39,278 nucleotides of DNA from CAADGU01 sp964467705 (GCA_964467705.1 CAYXUZ010000046.1:1-39278), one strand, 5' to 3'; positions 1-9,160 are shown, counted from the first letter of the stretch. The notes: generated from the sequence alone by a model not told the origin. Translations and numbers: made by a program.

Positions 1-2
1 GC

Positions 3-2873
3 ACCTTGAATCTTGACTTTACGGACGACTTTTTTGCGGCCATACGCTTTCTCTATAACACGCGCGCCTTAGAATGTGAATTTACGCGCCTCTCCTTTGT
101 GCTGATCGGGGTGGCCATGCCCGGTGATCTGATCAATGAGCCCAAACGAACCCCTTTTAATATTGGGGAGCGGGTAGAACTGAATGACTTTACTCTTGCC
201 GAAGCAATGCCATTGGCGGCCGATCTGGCAGCCGATCCCCACCAGGCCCAGGAAATATTGGGCTGGATATTGCATTGGACCGGTGGCCATCCCTACCTCA
301 CTCAAAGATTATGTAAAGCTGTGGCCGAACAGGCTCGCCCCCACTGGTCTAATAACGAGATAACGGCCCTGGTAAAGCAAACGTTCCTCGGCGAAAAGAG
401 CCGCTCTGACAGCAATCTTCAGTTTGTGCGGGATATGCTCACCGTGCGTGCGCCCGACCAAACAATGGTGCTCCATGCATACCGAGATATTCGTCTTGGC
501 TGGTGGCCGGTACATGATGACGAACAATCTATCACGCTGTCCCATCTGAAGCTTTCCGGTATTGTTCGTCGTGATAAGAATGTACTGGTGGTGCGTAACC
601 GCATCTATAAAAGAGTATTTGACCGGCGTTGGCTTAATAAATATTTACCCGGTAATTGGTGGCGGGATATGCCACCCACAGTGAAAGTGACGGCCGTCGT
701 GAGTCTCTTTTTGCTGGTGGCATTTTTGCTGAGCACCTTGCTGGCCATCAGAAATTCAATTCTGGTAAATGAACGGGCAAACCTGGCCCATGAGCGTTAT
801 CTGATGGCGCAGAGTATTGCCTTATTAGATACACAATATGATTTGGCCTTGTTATTGGGCCTGGAAGCATATCGAGTGGCAAATACGCCTGAAACCCTGG
901 CCACTCTTCGCTCGGAGCTGGTTTATAACCCCTATCTCGTAGGCTATCTGCGCGGACATCAGGAACCAGTAAACAATATCGCCTTTAGCCCGGACGGCCG
1001 TTTATTGGCCTCTTCTGGAGATGATGGTCTCATTTCACTGTGGGATGTGCAAAGCCAGAAATTAGTGGCCACATTTCCCCAGGCGCACACCTATGCGGCC
1101 ACCAAGCTTGTTTTTAGCCCTGACAGCCGCCAGATTGTTACCAGTGGTTGTGCTTTCTATGAGGAAGATCAATGTGTACAAAGCGAAATGATCATCTGGG
1201 ATTTAAATGCTGAGCCAACCCCCTTAAAGATGATAAAAACTCAACAGGACCAACTATGGGATATAGCTTTTAATCCCGCAGGTGATCGTCTGGCCATTAT
1301 TAGTAACCAGAATCTGGTAGTCTGGGATACGATGACTTGGGAACCTGTCTGGCAGATGACGCCCACTGACAGCAAACTGATCAGTTTAGATTTCAACCCT
1401 ATCAACCGGGCCATGCTTGCCGTAGGTACAGAAGCCGGTCAAATCGTCTTACTTGACATAACTACAGGGGCTGTTGCCCCCCAGATTCAAGCTCACCAGG
1501 GACGGATATATCAGGTGGCCTTTACCCCTGACGGCAAGCAGATGGCAAGCGCCAGTGGAGATGGCACCATCAAACTATGGGATGCAGAAACCTGGCAGCC
1601 CATTACTCAGCTAATTCACCATACAGATCAGGTGATAAGTGTTGACTTTAATCCCATAGGTAATCTGTTAGTATCCACTGGACTGGATGGTTTGATCCTC
1701 ATATGGGATGTTCATGCGGATGGTGATGTCAAATTACTCCTATCAGGCCATCAAGGCTCGGCGCGTAAGACGATATTTCATCCTGACAGAAACAAAAACC
1801 TGTTAGCATCCAATGGCCCCAACAACACCATTATTTTGTGGGATCTGGATGGTGATCAACGCCGGAGTGTATGGCTATCCGGACATCAGGATGCTGTATT
1901 AGGGATTGATTTTAGCCCGGATGGCACAATTTTAGCCTCAGCCGGTGCAGATAAAAGCATAGCCTTTTGGGATGTTGCTCACGCTGATATTGTGGGGCAA
2001 ATACCAGAGGCACATCAACAAGCTGTGCGCCAGGTTGTATTTGATCCTTCAGGGCAATATCTGGCTTCAGCAGGACGTGATCACAAAATCAAGTTATGGC
2101 CCCTTTCCGGAAATATGCGGATGCCTGTTGAATTGATTGGTCACAACAGCATTGTGCGCAGCATAGATTTTAGCCCTGACGGATCCTGGCTGGCTTCTAG
2201 CGATGATTATGGCCGGATTTTGCTGTGGGATGTGGCCACAGGACAACAAATAATGGAATTTGTAGAACCCGGTCACCATGAGATATTTGATGTTGAATTT
2301 AGTCCAAACGGAAATATTCTGGCATCCGGTAGTTGGGATGGCACAGTGCAATTTTGGGATATGAAGACGTTCCAGCCCTGGCATGAGCCCTTATCGGTCG
2401 GGATAGAGCAAATCTGGAATATCGCCTTCAGTCCCAATGGGGAGTTATTGGCTGTAGCCGGTACAAGTGAAAAAATCATGCTGATAGATGTATCCAAGGG
2501 AGCGGTAGACTCTGTGTTACTTACCAATCATACAAACCGAATAAATGCCCTGGCGTTCAGCCCCGATAACACGCTGCTTGCCTCTGGTGGAGCAGATAAT
2601 CAAATTATGTTGTGGAATATCAGCTCTCAGCAATTGTCTGGTTTGCCGATACAATTACATTGGGATCAAATTTATAGTCTGGCATTTAGTCCCGATGGTC
2701 ATCTTCTTGCCTCAAGCGATCTTAGGGGTAAAATCCTCCTGACAACCATTTATTATGAATCGCCAGAGGAAACGATATGTGGAACAGTGGAGCGTAACCT
2801 AACACCAGAAGAGTGGACACAGTATATTGGGACTGATTATAATTATCATGAAAGTTGCCCCAATTTGCCTTGA
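3..2873 (+). CDS. STAND-type AAA/WD40 repeat membrane protein, 5' end outside window
   Basis: The reading frame is open to the window edge, so the start and probably the P-loop lie upstream. Residues 1-210 (counting from the TTG at position 6) resemble the C-terminal half of an AAA_35-type STAND ATPase: the stretches around NIGERVELNDFT (52-63) and GWILHWTGGHPYLTQ (86-100) are typical, followed by a winged-helix-like part. A hydrophobic segment at about 226-248 is a likely single membrane span. A helical linker (about 255-290) leads into 14 WD40 repeats, most ending in a LWD-like motif, enough for two seven-bladed propellers. The C-terminus (TPEEWTQYIG... CPNLP) is a cap often seen on such proteins. 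Expected role: a membrane-tethered signalling or conflict sensor with the ATPase inside the cell; the ligand is unknown. The gene is AT-richer than its right-hand neighbours and carries only two ACGGCCGT sites. It lies 21 bp before a lipoprotein gene and is probably cotranscribed with it. Confidence 0.85.
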   Translation, partial: TLNLDFTDDFFAAIRFLYNTRALECEFTRLSFVLIGVAMPGDLINEPKRTPFNIGERVELNDFTLAEAMPLAADLAADPHQAQEILGWILHWTGGHPYLTQRLCKAVAEQARPHWSNNEITALVKQTFLGEKSRSDSNLQFVRDMLTVRAPDQTMVLHAYRDIRLGWWPVHDDEQSITLSHLKLSGIVRRDKNVLVVRNRIYKRVFDRRWLNKYLPGNWWRDMPPTVKVTAVVSLFLLVAFLLSTLLAIRNSILVNERANLAHERYLMAQSIALLDTQYDLALLLGLEAYRVANTPETLATLRSELVYNPYLVGYLRGHQEPVNNIAFSPDGRLLASSGDDGLISLWDVQSQKLVATFPQAHTYAATKLVFSPDSRQIVTSGCAFYEEDQCVQSEMIIWDLNAEPTPLKMIKTQQDQLWDIAFNPAGDRLAIISNQNLVVWDTMTWEPVWQMTPTDSKLISLDFNPINRAMLAVGTEAGQIVLLDITTGAVAPQIQAHQGRIYQVAFTPDGKQMASASGDGTIKLWDAETWQPITQLIHHTDQVISVDFNPIGNLLVSTGLDGLILIWDVHADGDVKLLLSGHQGSARKTIFHPDRNKNLLASNGPNNTIILWDLDGDQRRSVWLSGHQDAVLGIDFSPDGTILASAGADKSIAFWDVAHADIVGQIPEAHQQAVRQVVFDPSGQYLASAGRDHKIKLWPLSGNMRMPVELIGHNSIVRSIDFSPDGSWLASSDDYGRILLWDVATGQQIMEFVEPGHHEIFDVEFSPNGNILASGSWDGTVQFWDMKTFQPWHEPLSVGIEQIWNIAFSPNGELLAVAGTSEKIMLIDVSKGAVDSVLLTNHTNRINALAFSPDNTLLASGGADNQIMLWNISSQQLSGLPIQLHWDQIYSLAFSPDGHLLASSDLRGKILLTTIYYESPEETICGTVERNLTPEEWTQYIGTDYNYHESCPNLP

Positions 2874-2894
2874 GTCTGAAGAAGCCAGGAAGGC

Positions 2895-3623
2895 ATGTTA
2901 TTGCACAAATCTCCCAAAGTAACAATTGCAGCTGTTCTGCTGGTGGTCTCCAGTCTGCTGGCTGATTGTTCACCACCCGGCGTTGTACCCTCTACAGCAG
3001 TTTCTGTCAGCGAAACACCGGTTTTAGCTGATGTCTTACGTGAACAATTTGACGATGTGACTGTCTCCCCCACGGTTTTGTGGATAAGCGCGACGGTAAC
3101 TTTGCCCACTGACACGCCATCGCCTGTGAACACGTTAACGATTTCAGCAACTTCAACCCCAACCCTCCAATCGCACGAGGCCACTAAAGTCATTTCCTCA
3201 ACACCGGTACCCTCAAGTACGCCTGTGCCTCAAGTACGTGTAGAATTAAATGCTATCTATCTGCGCCAGGGTCCAGGAGAAGATTTTCCTGTCATCCGGT
3301 TACTATATAATGGCGAAGTTGCGGAAGTAATTGCTGTTTTTGGTGGAGGAAATGGCTGGTATAACGTTCGTCTAAATGAAGAAAGAGTGACCGGATGGGT
3401 AAGTAGCTCTGTGGTAAAACCGGTGGGAACATTTCTCACAGGTGTTATTCCGACTGCGGCTACCATTCCGGCATCCATCACACCATCGCCTACTTACACG
3501 CCCACACCTACAGAGACGCATGTTCCCGAACGACCACAGCCTACAAAAACGCAAAGCCCACCAACGCCGACGGTGGCTATTGCAACGCCCACTCTCACCC
3601 CCACGCAGAATCCTTATCCCTGA
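2895..3623 (+). CDS. SH3b-domain lipoprotein-like secreted protein
   Basis: A 242-aa protein. The N-terminus has a hydrophobic signal (about residues 8-24) ending LLADCS. The Cys suggests a lipoprotein, but Asp just before it is atypical for a lipobox, so plain secretion is possible. Thr/Pro-rich linkers flank one bacterial SH3 domain (about 112-178; YLRQGPGEDFPVI, GNGWYNVRL, GWVSSSVV), a fold that usually binds peptidoglycan or protein ligands outside the cell. The tail (about 190-242) is again Thr/Pro-rich with no obvious anchor. A purine-rich ribosome site (GGAAGG) lies directly before the ATG. The 21-bp gap to the WD40/STAND gene suggests one operon and perhaps an extracytoplasmic partner for that membrane protein. 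The precise function is unknown. Confidence 0.8.
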   Translation: MLLHKSPKVTIAAVLLVVSSLLADCSPPGVVPSTAVSVSETPVLADVLREQFDDVTVSPTVLWISATVTLPTDTPSPVNTLTISATSTPTLQSHEATKVISSTPVPSSTPVPQVRVELNAIYLRQGPGEDFPVIRLLYNGEVAEVIAVFGGGNGWYNVRLNEERVTGWVSSSVVKPVGTFLTGVIPTAATIPASITPSPTYTPTPTETHVPERPQPTKTQSPPTPTVAIATPTLTPTQNPYP

Positions 3624-3652
3624 TTCCCCTGTTCCGGTTTACCGAGGTTTTG

Positions 3653-4804
3653 TCATTTCGGCGCTGACGGTGTTAAGCGAGCTAAAGCTTCTATCAACTC
3701 CATCCAGGTGAAACGCCGCCCTTCCTGAGCAATATCAAATTGAAATTGCTCATTCAAAGCGGTACTGAAAAAACAGTCGATCGCCTTAGCTAATCCAGGT
3801 GAATCTTCCGGGGGTACAACGAGACCGGTACGGCCGTGCGCCACCACTTCCCCCAATCCCCCCACATTGGTCGTAATCACGGGCTTGCCCCGGCCAAAGG
3901 CCAGTGGGATGACTGCGCTCTGCGTGGCCGAACGGTAGGGCAGCACCACCACGTCGCAGCGATCAATGCAGGCTGCCAGTTGTTCGTCGGGTAGATATTC
4001 ATTCCAGATGGTGACGTCGTCACGCAAGCCAAGCCGGTCAATTTGCTGCCGGTATTGACCTTCGCCCCCTTGCCAGAATTCACCCGCTACCAGCAGGTGC
4101 AACGGCCGTTCCCGCACCGCCAGCGCCAGCGCCTCCAACAAGATATCCAGTCCTTTATACGGCCGTACCAACCCACAAAACAGCAGCAGCGGCCGGTCAG
4201 TTGGTAACGTTACTGGTAATTCAATGTGGCTTGTATCAGTAATCCCTAACTCTGCATATGTCGGCAGGGGCGTTACCTGCACGCGCGCGTGGGGCAAAAT
4301 CTCCTGCAAAATTTTCTCGTCTGCCTGGGAATGAACAATAAATCCATCACCCCGGCCACAAGCCAGGCGGAAAAGAGCAGGTAGGAAGCGTTTGCTAAAC
4401 TTGCCCTGCTCATGGGGCAAGACATTGTGGCAGATAAAAATCAGCCGTAGTGAGCCGGGGAGCCGCTTGATACCCCGGCTCAACGCGGTCCAGACCGGCA
4501 CAAAGTAAGGGTGCCACCAGGGAATAACTACCACCTCTGGCTGCCAGCTTTGCAACCGTTTGACTGTTTTGCGCCAGGTGAATGGATTGAGTGGGTCGAG
4601 GAGGTATTCCGCTTCGGTTTGCAACGGCCGTTCGCTCGGATCCTTGTCGCTCTTCCCCGGAAACAACCAGCCGGGATACTGCCGCGAAAATGAAATGAAC
4701 AACACCTCATGCTCCTCGCGTAAATGGCGCGCAAGCAGCGTGTTGTAGTGCGCTATGCCACCCCGGTATGGATAAGTTGGCCCAATCAAGGCAAAACGGG
4801 TCAT
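3653..4804 (-). CDS. Glycosyltransferase family 4 (GT-B fold)
   Basis: A 383-aa cytoplasmic glycosyltransferase. The N-terminal Rossmann half begins FALIGPTYPYRGGIAHYN, the usual acceptor-side pattern of GT4 enzymes. The C-terminal GT1-group domain has FCGLVRPYKGLDILLEAL (nucleotide-sugar side) and the GRGKPVITTNVGGLGEVVAHG region with the family's conserved acidic residue. It likely transfers a sugar from a nucleotide or lipid donor for exopolysaccharide or glycolipid synthesis; donor and acceptor cannot be read from sequence. No Shine-Dalgarno is visible. A TATAAT box ends 8 nt before the ATG, so the mRNA is predicted to be leaderless. It is convergent with the lipoprotein gene (29-bp gap) and divergent from the epimerase-like gene, another surface-sugar-type enzyme. 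Confidence 0.85.
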   Translation of the reverse strand: MTRFALIGPTYPYRGGIAHYNTLLARHLREEHEVLFISFSRQYPGWLFPGKSDKDPSERPLQTEAEYLLDPLNPFTWRKTVKRLQSWQPEVVVIPWWHPYFVPVWTALSRGIKRLPGSLRLIFICHNVLPHEQGKFSKRFLPALFRLACGRGDGFIVHSQADEKILQEILPHARVQVTPLPTYAELGITDTSHIELPVTLPTDRPLLLFCGLVRPYKGLDILLEALALAVRERPLHLLVAGEFWQGGEGQYRQQIDRLGLRDDVTIWNEYLPDEQLAACIDRCDVVVLPYRSATQSAVIPLAFGRGKPVITTNVGGLGEVVAHGRTGLVVPPEDSPGLAKAIDCFFSTALNEQFQFDIAQEGRRFTWMELIEALARLTPSAPK

Positions 4805-4812
4805 GGGCAGGG

Positions 4813-4818
4813 ATTATA
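4813..4818 (-). promoter_or_regulatory. -10 box of predicted leaderless promoter (glycosyltransferase)
   Basis: Read on the minus strand, TATAAT is followed by CCCTGCCC and then ATG. The 8-nt gap places transcription start at or next to the start codon, and no Shine-Dalgarno is present. The arrangement matches those before the epimerase-like gene, the PTPS-related gene and tgt. Confidence 0.6.
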
Positions 4819-4819
4819 A

Positions 4820-4850
4820 GTAGCAAGTGGCTGGTGGCAAGTGGCTGGTG
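4820..4850. repeat. Heptamer tandem repeat (GTGGCAA/GTGGCTG units)
   Basis: Four consecutive 7-bp units plus 3 bp: GTAGCAA, GTGGCTG, GTGGCAA, GTGGCTG, GTG. It fills the divergent intergenic region between the glycosyltransferase and epimerase-like genes. Unlike the other heptamer elements in the window, it has only one arm and no inverted partner. Confidence 0.75.
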
Positions 4851-4869
4851 TCTTTTACGCAAGACACAA

Positions 4870-4875
4870 TAAAAT
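4870..4875 (+). promoter_or_regulatory. -10 box of predicted leaderless promoter (epimerase-like gene)
   Basis: TAAAAT is followed by 6 nt (TCCCCT) and then the ATG at 4882. There is no ribosome-binding site, so a leaderless transcript is predicted. A good -35 box was not found. Confidence 0.5.
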
Positions 4876-4881
4876 TCCCCT

Positions 4882-5748
4882 ATGATCTTGGTCACAGGCG
4901 CAACCGGGTTTATCGGCCGTTCGCTCATGGCACGGCTGGAACGAGAAGGGGTAGACGCACGGCCGTATGACGGCCGTCTCATTACCCATCTCAAATTGCG
5001 TGAACAGTTGCAGGGTGTCCATACCGTTGTCCATCTGGCCGGGGCGGAAAGTCGCGGCCGTAACCGCCTGTTGCAGCATGTAGACGTGGAAGGCACGGCC
5101 CAACTCATTGACGAATGTCGCCGCGCCGGGGTGCAGCGCCTCATTGCTCCCAGCCACCTGGGAGCCAATACCGCCGCCATGCACTCCCTCTTACGCGCCA
5201 AAGGAGAGATGGAACAATTGATACGGCGTAGTAGCATCCCCTATACCATCCTACAAACGGCTCCCCTTTACGGCCGTAACGACCGTTTTACCGAAATCTT
5301 TTTAGCATTAGCTATCTGGAGTTTCCCCTTTATCTGGCTGCCCGGCGGCGGCCATATGCCCATGCAGCCGCTTTGGGTGGAAGACTTTACCCGCTGCCTG
5401 TTTCTCATCCTGCAACAACCCGGCCGTTATGTCAATCAAACCATCCCGGTCGCCGGGGAAGAACGGATGACTCATCGGGAGATGATGCGGCGGATGTTGG
5501 CCGTCAACGGCCGTAAACGGCTACCTGTCTCCCTCCCATTAGTGCTGGTACGGCCGTTATCCCGCCTCCTGCTGCACTGGTGGTACTGGCCCCCCCTCAC
5601 CCCCTACGCCGTTGACCGCTTTTTTGTGCCTGCCATCGCCGAACCGGGTGCCGTCCTGCGCCACTTTGGCTTTCGCCCCGCGCTCTTCACCGGGCAAATT
5701 GTCTACCTGCGCCGCCCTGGACTGGCCTGGCGGATCTTCCGCCGCTAG
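4882..5748 (+). CDS. NAD(P)-dependent epimerase/dehydratase-like (atypical SDR, NDUFA9-like)
   Basis: A 288-aa protein that opens with the dinucleotide-binding motif ILVTGATGFIGRSL (Gly-rich loop, residues 2-15). It continues with VVHLAGAESRGRN and a parallel Rossmann pattern. There is no clear YxxxK catalytic pair, which places it among the atypical short-chain dehydrogenase/NmrA/NDUFA9-like proteins; these often act as NAD(P)-binding regulators, or as reductases on quinone or lipid-linked substrates. The C-terminal third (around RKRLPVSLPLVLVRPLSRLLLHWWYWPPL) is hydrophobic and may contact the membrane. The gene is dense in ACGGCCGT sites. The start is supported by the upstream -10 box, which implies leaderless initiation. 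The substrate is unknown. Confidence 0.8.
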   Translation: MILVTGATGFIGRSLMARLEREGVDARPYDGRLITHLKLREQLQGVHTVVHLAGAESRGRNRLLQHVDVEGTAQLIDECRRAGVQRLIAPSHLGANTAAMHSLLRAKGEMEQLIRRSSIPYTILQTAPLYGRNDRFTEIFLALAIWSFPFIWLPGGGHMPMQPLWVEDFTRCLFLILQQPGRYVNQTIPVAGEERMTHREMMRRMLAVNGRKRLPVSLPLVLVRPLSRLLLHWWYWPPLTPYAVDRFFVPAIAEPGAVLRHFGFRPALFTGQIVYLRRPGLAWRIFRR

Positions 5749-5784
5749 CGCCCCTGTAAGATGATGTCTCTTTTCCCCAGAACA

Positions 5785-8496
5785 TCAATTCCCTATTTTT
5801 ACCTCACCTAAAATCACCCGATCTCCCCACTCAGAATGAGGTCCAGAAACAGGCAGCCGCTCCCCAGATTCCAACCGATACAGCCCCACTTCCAGTTGAT
5901 AAGTTCCTGGCGGCAAGTCAGGCTGCCAGCGGCGTTCATCGGTGATGTGTTCGCCCGGCGACCAGAAAGATGTGAGGTAACGGCCGTCTACCGGCTGCCC
6001 ATCATTCCCGGCCGCCAGCGTCCCATCGGGGTTCAGCAAGTGCACAAAAACTGTGTAGTCCTCCGTCACGGCCGTCAACGATTCCCACACCAGCTTCACA
6101 TCCAGCGTTTCTCCGGCGGCCAACTGATCAGGCACAAGCACCTGTCGCAGCCGAATCGCCTCGCCAAAAATCGTCCCCTGCGTTTCTGGCACATCTGACA
6201 ATGGCGGCGGCGTTTTAAGACGTCCAACGGCCACATCCACCATTCCCGGCGCATCAGACAAGGGCGCCGCTTCACCCGTCGCCACATCTTGCAGCCTCAC
6301 CCACACGGTATACCCGGACGGCGCAGGTTGTAAATTGAGCGGCAGGTGGTACACATCACGTACCAATTGGCCGTTTTCCCAATGAGCCGTACTCACATAA
6401 CCCGGCGCATCGTTGACCAGTGTATGCAGCGGCTTTCCCTGCGCATCAGCCACCGTCACCACCACCGTATAACGGGCGGCCACATCGGCCAGCGCCTGCC
6501 AATACAAAACCAATGTGCCCGACGGTCGTGTTTCATAACCCACTAACCGAATTTCCTCGTTAAAATTGCCATATGCAGGGATAGCTGTGCCCGGCATACG
6601 GCCGTCAGCCACATGCACCACCAACGGCGAAGAGAGGTGATCAAACCAGATGATTTTGCTCCCCAAAAGTAGACATAAAATGAGCAAGGGGACAATAATC
6701 CATTGACCACCATCTGACTCGTCTGGTGCAAAATCAGTTTCTGGTTGGGGTAATCGGCGCGGCAACCGCCGCCCTTGCACCAATAGGATCAAGCCGACTG
6801 CCAATGCCAGAAGCGCCAGACTATCAGCTAACCAACGCACTTTTGTGCGTGTAAAAGCCAGTTCGACCTGGTGGCTGCCGGCGGGAATGCTAAGCTGGAT
6901 ACGGCCGTGCCCATCCACCCCCACTGCCACTTCCTCCCCATCTACCCATGCCCGCCAGCCCAGAAAATCGTGTACGGCCAGCGTTATCGTTGCGGTCTGC
7001 GGCAAATTGCTATGCCACATCGCCCGCCAGGGATCGCCGCTAACGGCTGTCACCCCTTCTGGCACATCGAAAATCTTTTGGTGCAGAGGAATCATCTCAT
7101 CCGCACCGGGAAACGCTACTGCTGTGGGCCAGGCAGTCACCGTGGCTGCACTGTATTCTCCCCAGGCCGTCAGCCCATAAATGCCAAATTGCTGCTGCAC
7201 GGCCGTCGCATCCGCCAGCAACGGCCGTTCCGGCAATGAATGGTTTCGCGGCGGATACAAATAAGGCAACATTGCCGCAAACGCCACAATCAGCCCCACA
7301 ACAAGAACCACCAGTCGCCCGGCTGCCCATCGAGAACGGCTTTGTAAAAAGGGCGTGTAGAGGACAAAACCACCCGCCAGCGCCAGGCAAAAGGTCGGTA
7401 TATCCAGCAGCCGCCAGGGAAATTGCAGACTTTGCAGCGGCGGCAACCGCGCCCACAAGGAGGATGAAATGGAGGAGGCTAACAGCAAGATCGCCCATCC
7501 CATCAAGCCTGACACGGCCGTCAACGCCACCGGCAAAGCTGCCGATTTGGCCGTCACCCATTGACGGCCGCGCCACCAGAGGAAAACGGCCAACCCTGTG
7601 CCCATCATACCCAGCGCCATTTGCGCCCAACCTGGCGTTTTGGGCAGGCCCGGATTGTGCGCGCCAGCGACCACCTGCTCCGGCCAGCGCAGCACATCGG
7701 CAAAATGCTCCTGATAAGCCACCTTGCCCGCTTCGGCCGCATACCGGGTAGCATCAATCTCCGCCAGAGCAGGCAGCCAGGAAAAGGCGGAAAGCGCCAG
7801 CCCCAACGCCAATGTCAACAGAATGGCTCGCAGCGCAGCCCAACGGGATGAAGGGGCAAACCACACGGCCGTACCCGCCAACACCGCCAACGGCCCCAAA
7901 AACAACAGGCTGGCGGCTGTATGCGCCAGCATGAGCAGGGCAATAGACAGGGCAGCCAGACAAATACGCTGGGCAGACGGCCGTGCTGTTACCACCAACA
8001 GTCCCCACACCACCCAGGGAAACAAAGCCAGCGCCAGGGCATTGGAACTGCTGCCCCGCGCATAACTTTGCGCCACCAGATGTGGCGACCAGGTATACAA
8101 CGCCGTCGCCAGCACCCCACCGGCCGCGCCATACAACCGGCGGCCCAACAAAAACATGCCCACACTGCCACCGGCCAACGCCAATGCCAACAGCCCATTC
8201 CAGGCTACGGCCGTTTGCTGGTTAACCATCAGATAAAACAAGGTAAGCAAATACGCGCTCAGTGGCGGGTAAAAGTTGAACAATGGCGAACCGTACCCCA
8301 GATTAAGCATGGGCAGCCAGCGCGCAAACGGAACGCCATTTTCCCACAGCGCCAGCACCACCGGGATACGGTAAATGTGCAGGCGCATGTCATCCCCATA
8401 CGGCGGCGCTCCCCACAGCGGCAAAATGACCACCAGGATGATAACCAACACCGCCAACCAGGGCACAAATACTCCAACTTGATTGCATCTACGCAT
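5785..8496 (-). CDS. Large polytopic membrane protein, 6-pyruvoyl-tetrahydropterin-synthase-related type
   Basis: A 903-aa protein. An N-terminal span is followed by a first extracytoplasmic loop, YGDDMRLHIYR...NLGYGSPLFNFYPPLSAYLL, characteristic of the PTPS_related/YfhO-like GT-C fold membrane family. About 10-12 hydrophobic segments run to about residue 410. A large extracytoplasmic part then contains beta-rich lectin/Ig-like regions (for example GWRAWVDGEEVAVGVDGHGRI), one more span (about 580-600) and a C-terminal beta-sandwich region (PDGTLAAGNDGQPVDGRYLTSFW... LPPGTYQLEVGLY). GT-C relatives transfer sugars from polyprenyl-phosphate donors, so a role in surface glycosylation is plausible but unproven. 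Despite the family name it is not a pterin enzyme. A TAACAT box 7 nt before the ATG suggests a leaderless mRNA. The 3' end converges on the epimerase-like gene. Confidence 0.75.
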   Translation of the reverse strand: MRRCNQVGVFVPWLAVLVIILVVILPLWGAPPYGDDMRLHIYRIPVVLALWENGVPFARWLPMLNLGYGSPLFNFYPPLSAYLLTLFYLMVNQQTAVAWNGLLALALAGGSVGMFLLGRRLYGAAGGVLATALYTWSPHLVAQSYARGSSSNALALALFPWVVWGLLVVTARPSAQRICLAALSIALLMLAHTAASLLFLGPLAVLAGTAVWFAPSSRWAALRAILLTLALGLALSAFSWLPALAEIDATRYAAEAGKVAYQEHFADVLRWPEQVVAGAHNPGLPKTPGWAQMALGMMGTGLAVFLWWRGRQWVTAKSAALPVALTAVSGLMGWAILLLASSISSSLWARLPPLQSLQFPWRLLDIPTFCLALAGGFVLYTPFLQSRSRWAAGRLVVLVVGLIVAFAAMLPYLYPPRNHSLPERPLLADATAVQQQFGIYGLTAWGEYSAATVTAWPTAVAFPGADEMIPLHQKIFDVPEGVTAVSGDPWRAMWHSNLPQTATITLAVHDFLGWRAWVDGEEVAVGVDGHGRIQLSIPAGSHQVELAFTRTKVRWLADSLALLALAVGLILLVQGRRLPRRLPQPETDFAPDESDGGQWIIVPLLILCLLLGSKIIWFDHLSSPLVVHVADGRMPGTAIPAYGNFNEEIRLVGYETRPSGTLVLYWQALADVAARYTVVVTVADAQGKPLHTLVNDAPGYVSTAHWENGQLVRDVYHLPLNLQPAPSGYTVWVRLQDVATGEAAPLSDAPGMVDVAVGRLKTPPPLSDVPETQGTIFGEAIRLRQVLVPDQLAAGETLDVKLVWESLTAVTEDYTVFVHLLNPDGTLAAGNDGQPVDGRYLTSFWSPGEHITDERRWQPDLPPGTYQLEVGLYRLESGERLPVSGPHSEWGDRVILGEVKIGN

Positions 8497-8503
8497 AACC
8501 GGG

Positions 8504-8509
8504 ATGTTA
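8504..8509 (-). promoter_or_regulatory. -10 box of predicted leaderless promoter (PTPS-related gene)
   Basis: On the minus strand TAACAT is followed by CCCGGTT and then ATG. The 7-nt gap and lack of a Shine-Dalgarno fit leaderless initiation, as for three other genes in the window. Confidence 0.45.
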
Positions 8510-8526
8510 CCTGAACCCCCTCGTTT

Positions 8527-8546
8527 GTAGTAGGCGATTCATCGCC
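8527..8546. repeat. Short hairpin element (GGCGAT-tc-ATCGCC)
   Basis: A perfect 6-bp inverted repeat in the divergent region between the PTPS-related gene and the DUF456 gene, preceded by GTAGTA. It may be a fragment of a dispersed repeat; there is only this copy in the window. Confidence 0.35.
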
Positions 8547-8662
8547 CACTCCAAACCGGACATTTATGCAACACTAACACGGCCGTACTCGTAACCCGTT
8601 ATCATATGCGCATTGTGTGGACGGCCGTCATGGTATATGGCCGTGCCACATGGAGCAACTGA

Positions 8663-9160
8663 ATGGAAATATTATCAGAAGGATTGTTACTCTTCGTTGT
8701 TTTTTTTCTTATGCTTTTGGGGCTGATTGGTATCATCATCCCCATGCTGCCCGGCGTTTTTTTCATCTGGCTGGGAGTCGCCGTTTACGTCTGGCAAACG
8801 GGGTTTGAGATCATCACCGTCCCCCACTTTTTGCTCATTTCCGTTTTAGTTCTGTTCGCCGGCACCAGTGATCTCTGGCTGCCCTATTTTGGGGCAAAAA
8901 AGAGCGGCGCGGCCAAACGTTCTTACTTGCTCAGTACCGTCGGCGCGATTATTGGCTCATTTTTGCTGCCCGTCATTGGCACGATTATCGGTTTTGTACT
9001 TGGTCTGTTTTTAGGGGAGTACTGGAAGCATCAGGACGCGAACACGGCCGTGCGCGTCAGTTGGGGCGGCCTCAAAGGATGGGGCATCGCCACCTTCATT
9101 CAGCTTGTCATCGGCGTTTTGGTGATTGGCCTATTTTCCTGGCTGGTAATTAACGGTTAA
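8663..9160 (+). CDS. DUF456 family membrane protein
   Basis: A 165-aa integral membrane protein with the DUF456 layout. The N-terminal segment is GLIGIIIPMLPGVFFIWLGVAVYVW (about residues 20-45), then come a short polar turn with W/P/G residues, a glycine-zipper segment GAIIGSFLLPVIGTIIGFVLGLFLGEYW (about 96-123) and a final span. A GGAG ribosome site lies 7 nt before the ATG. The family has no established biochemical role; the glycine zippers suggest tight helix packing or oligomerisation. It is divergent from the PTPS-related gene and ends one base before the stop codon of a predicted small minus-strand gene. Confidence 0.85.
   Translation: MEILSEGLLLFVVFFLMLLGLIGIIIPMLPGVFFIWLGVAVYVWQTGFEIITVPHFLLISVLVLFAGTSDLWLPYFGAKKSGAAKRSYLLSTVGAIIGSFLLPVIGTIIGFVLGLFLGEYWKHQDANTAVRVSWGGLKGWGIATFIQLVIGVLVIGLFSWLVING

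Noticed and set aside
2895..3623. Classical lipoprotein assignment for the SH3b protein
   Set aside because: Not fully accepted: the residue before the Cys is Asp, unusual for signal peptidase II, so it is recorded only as lipoprotein-like.
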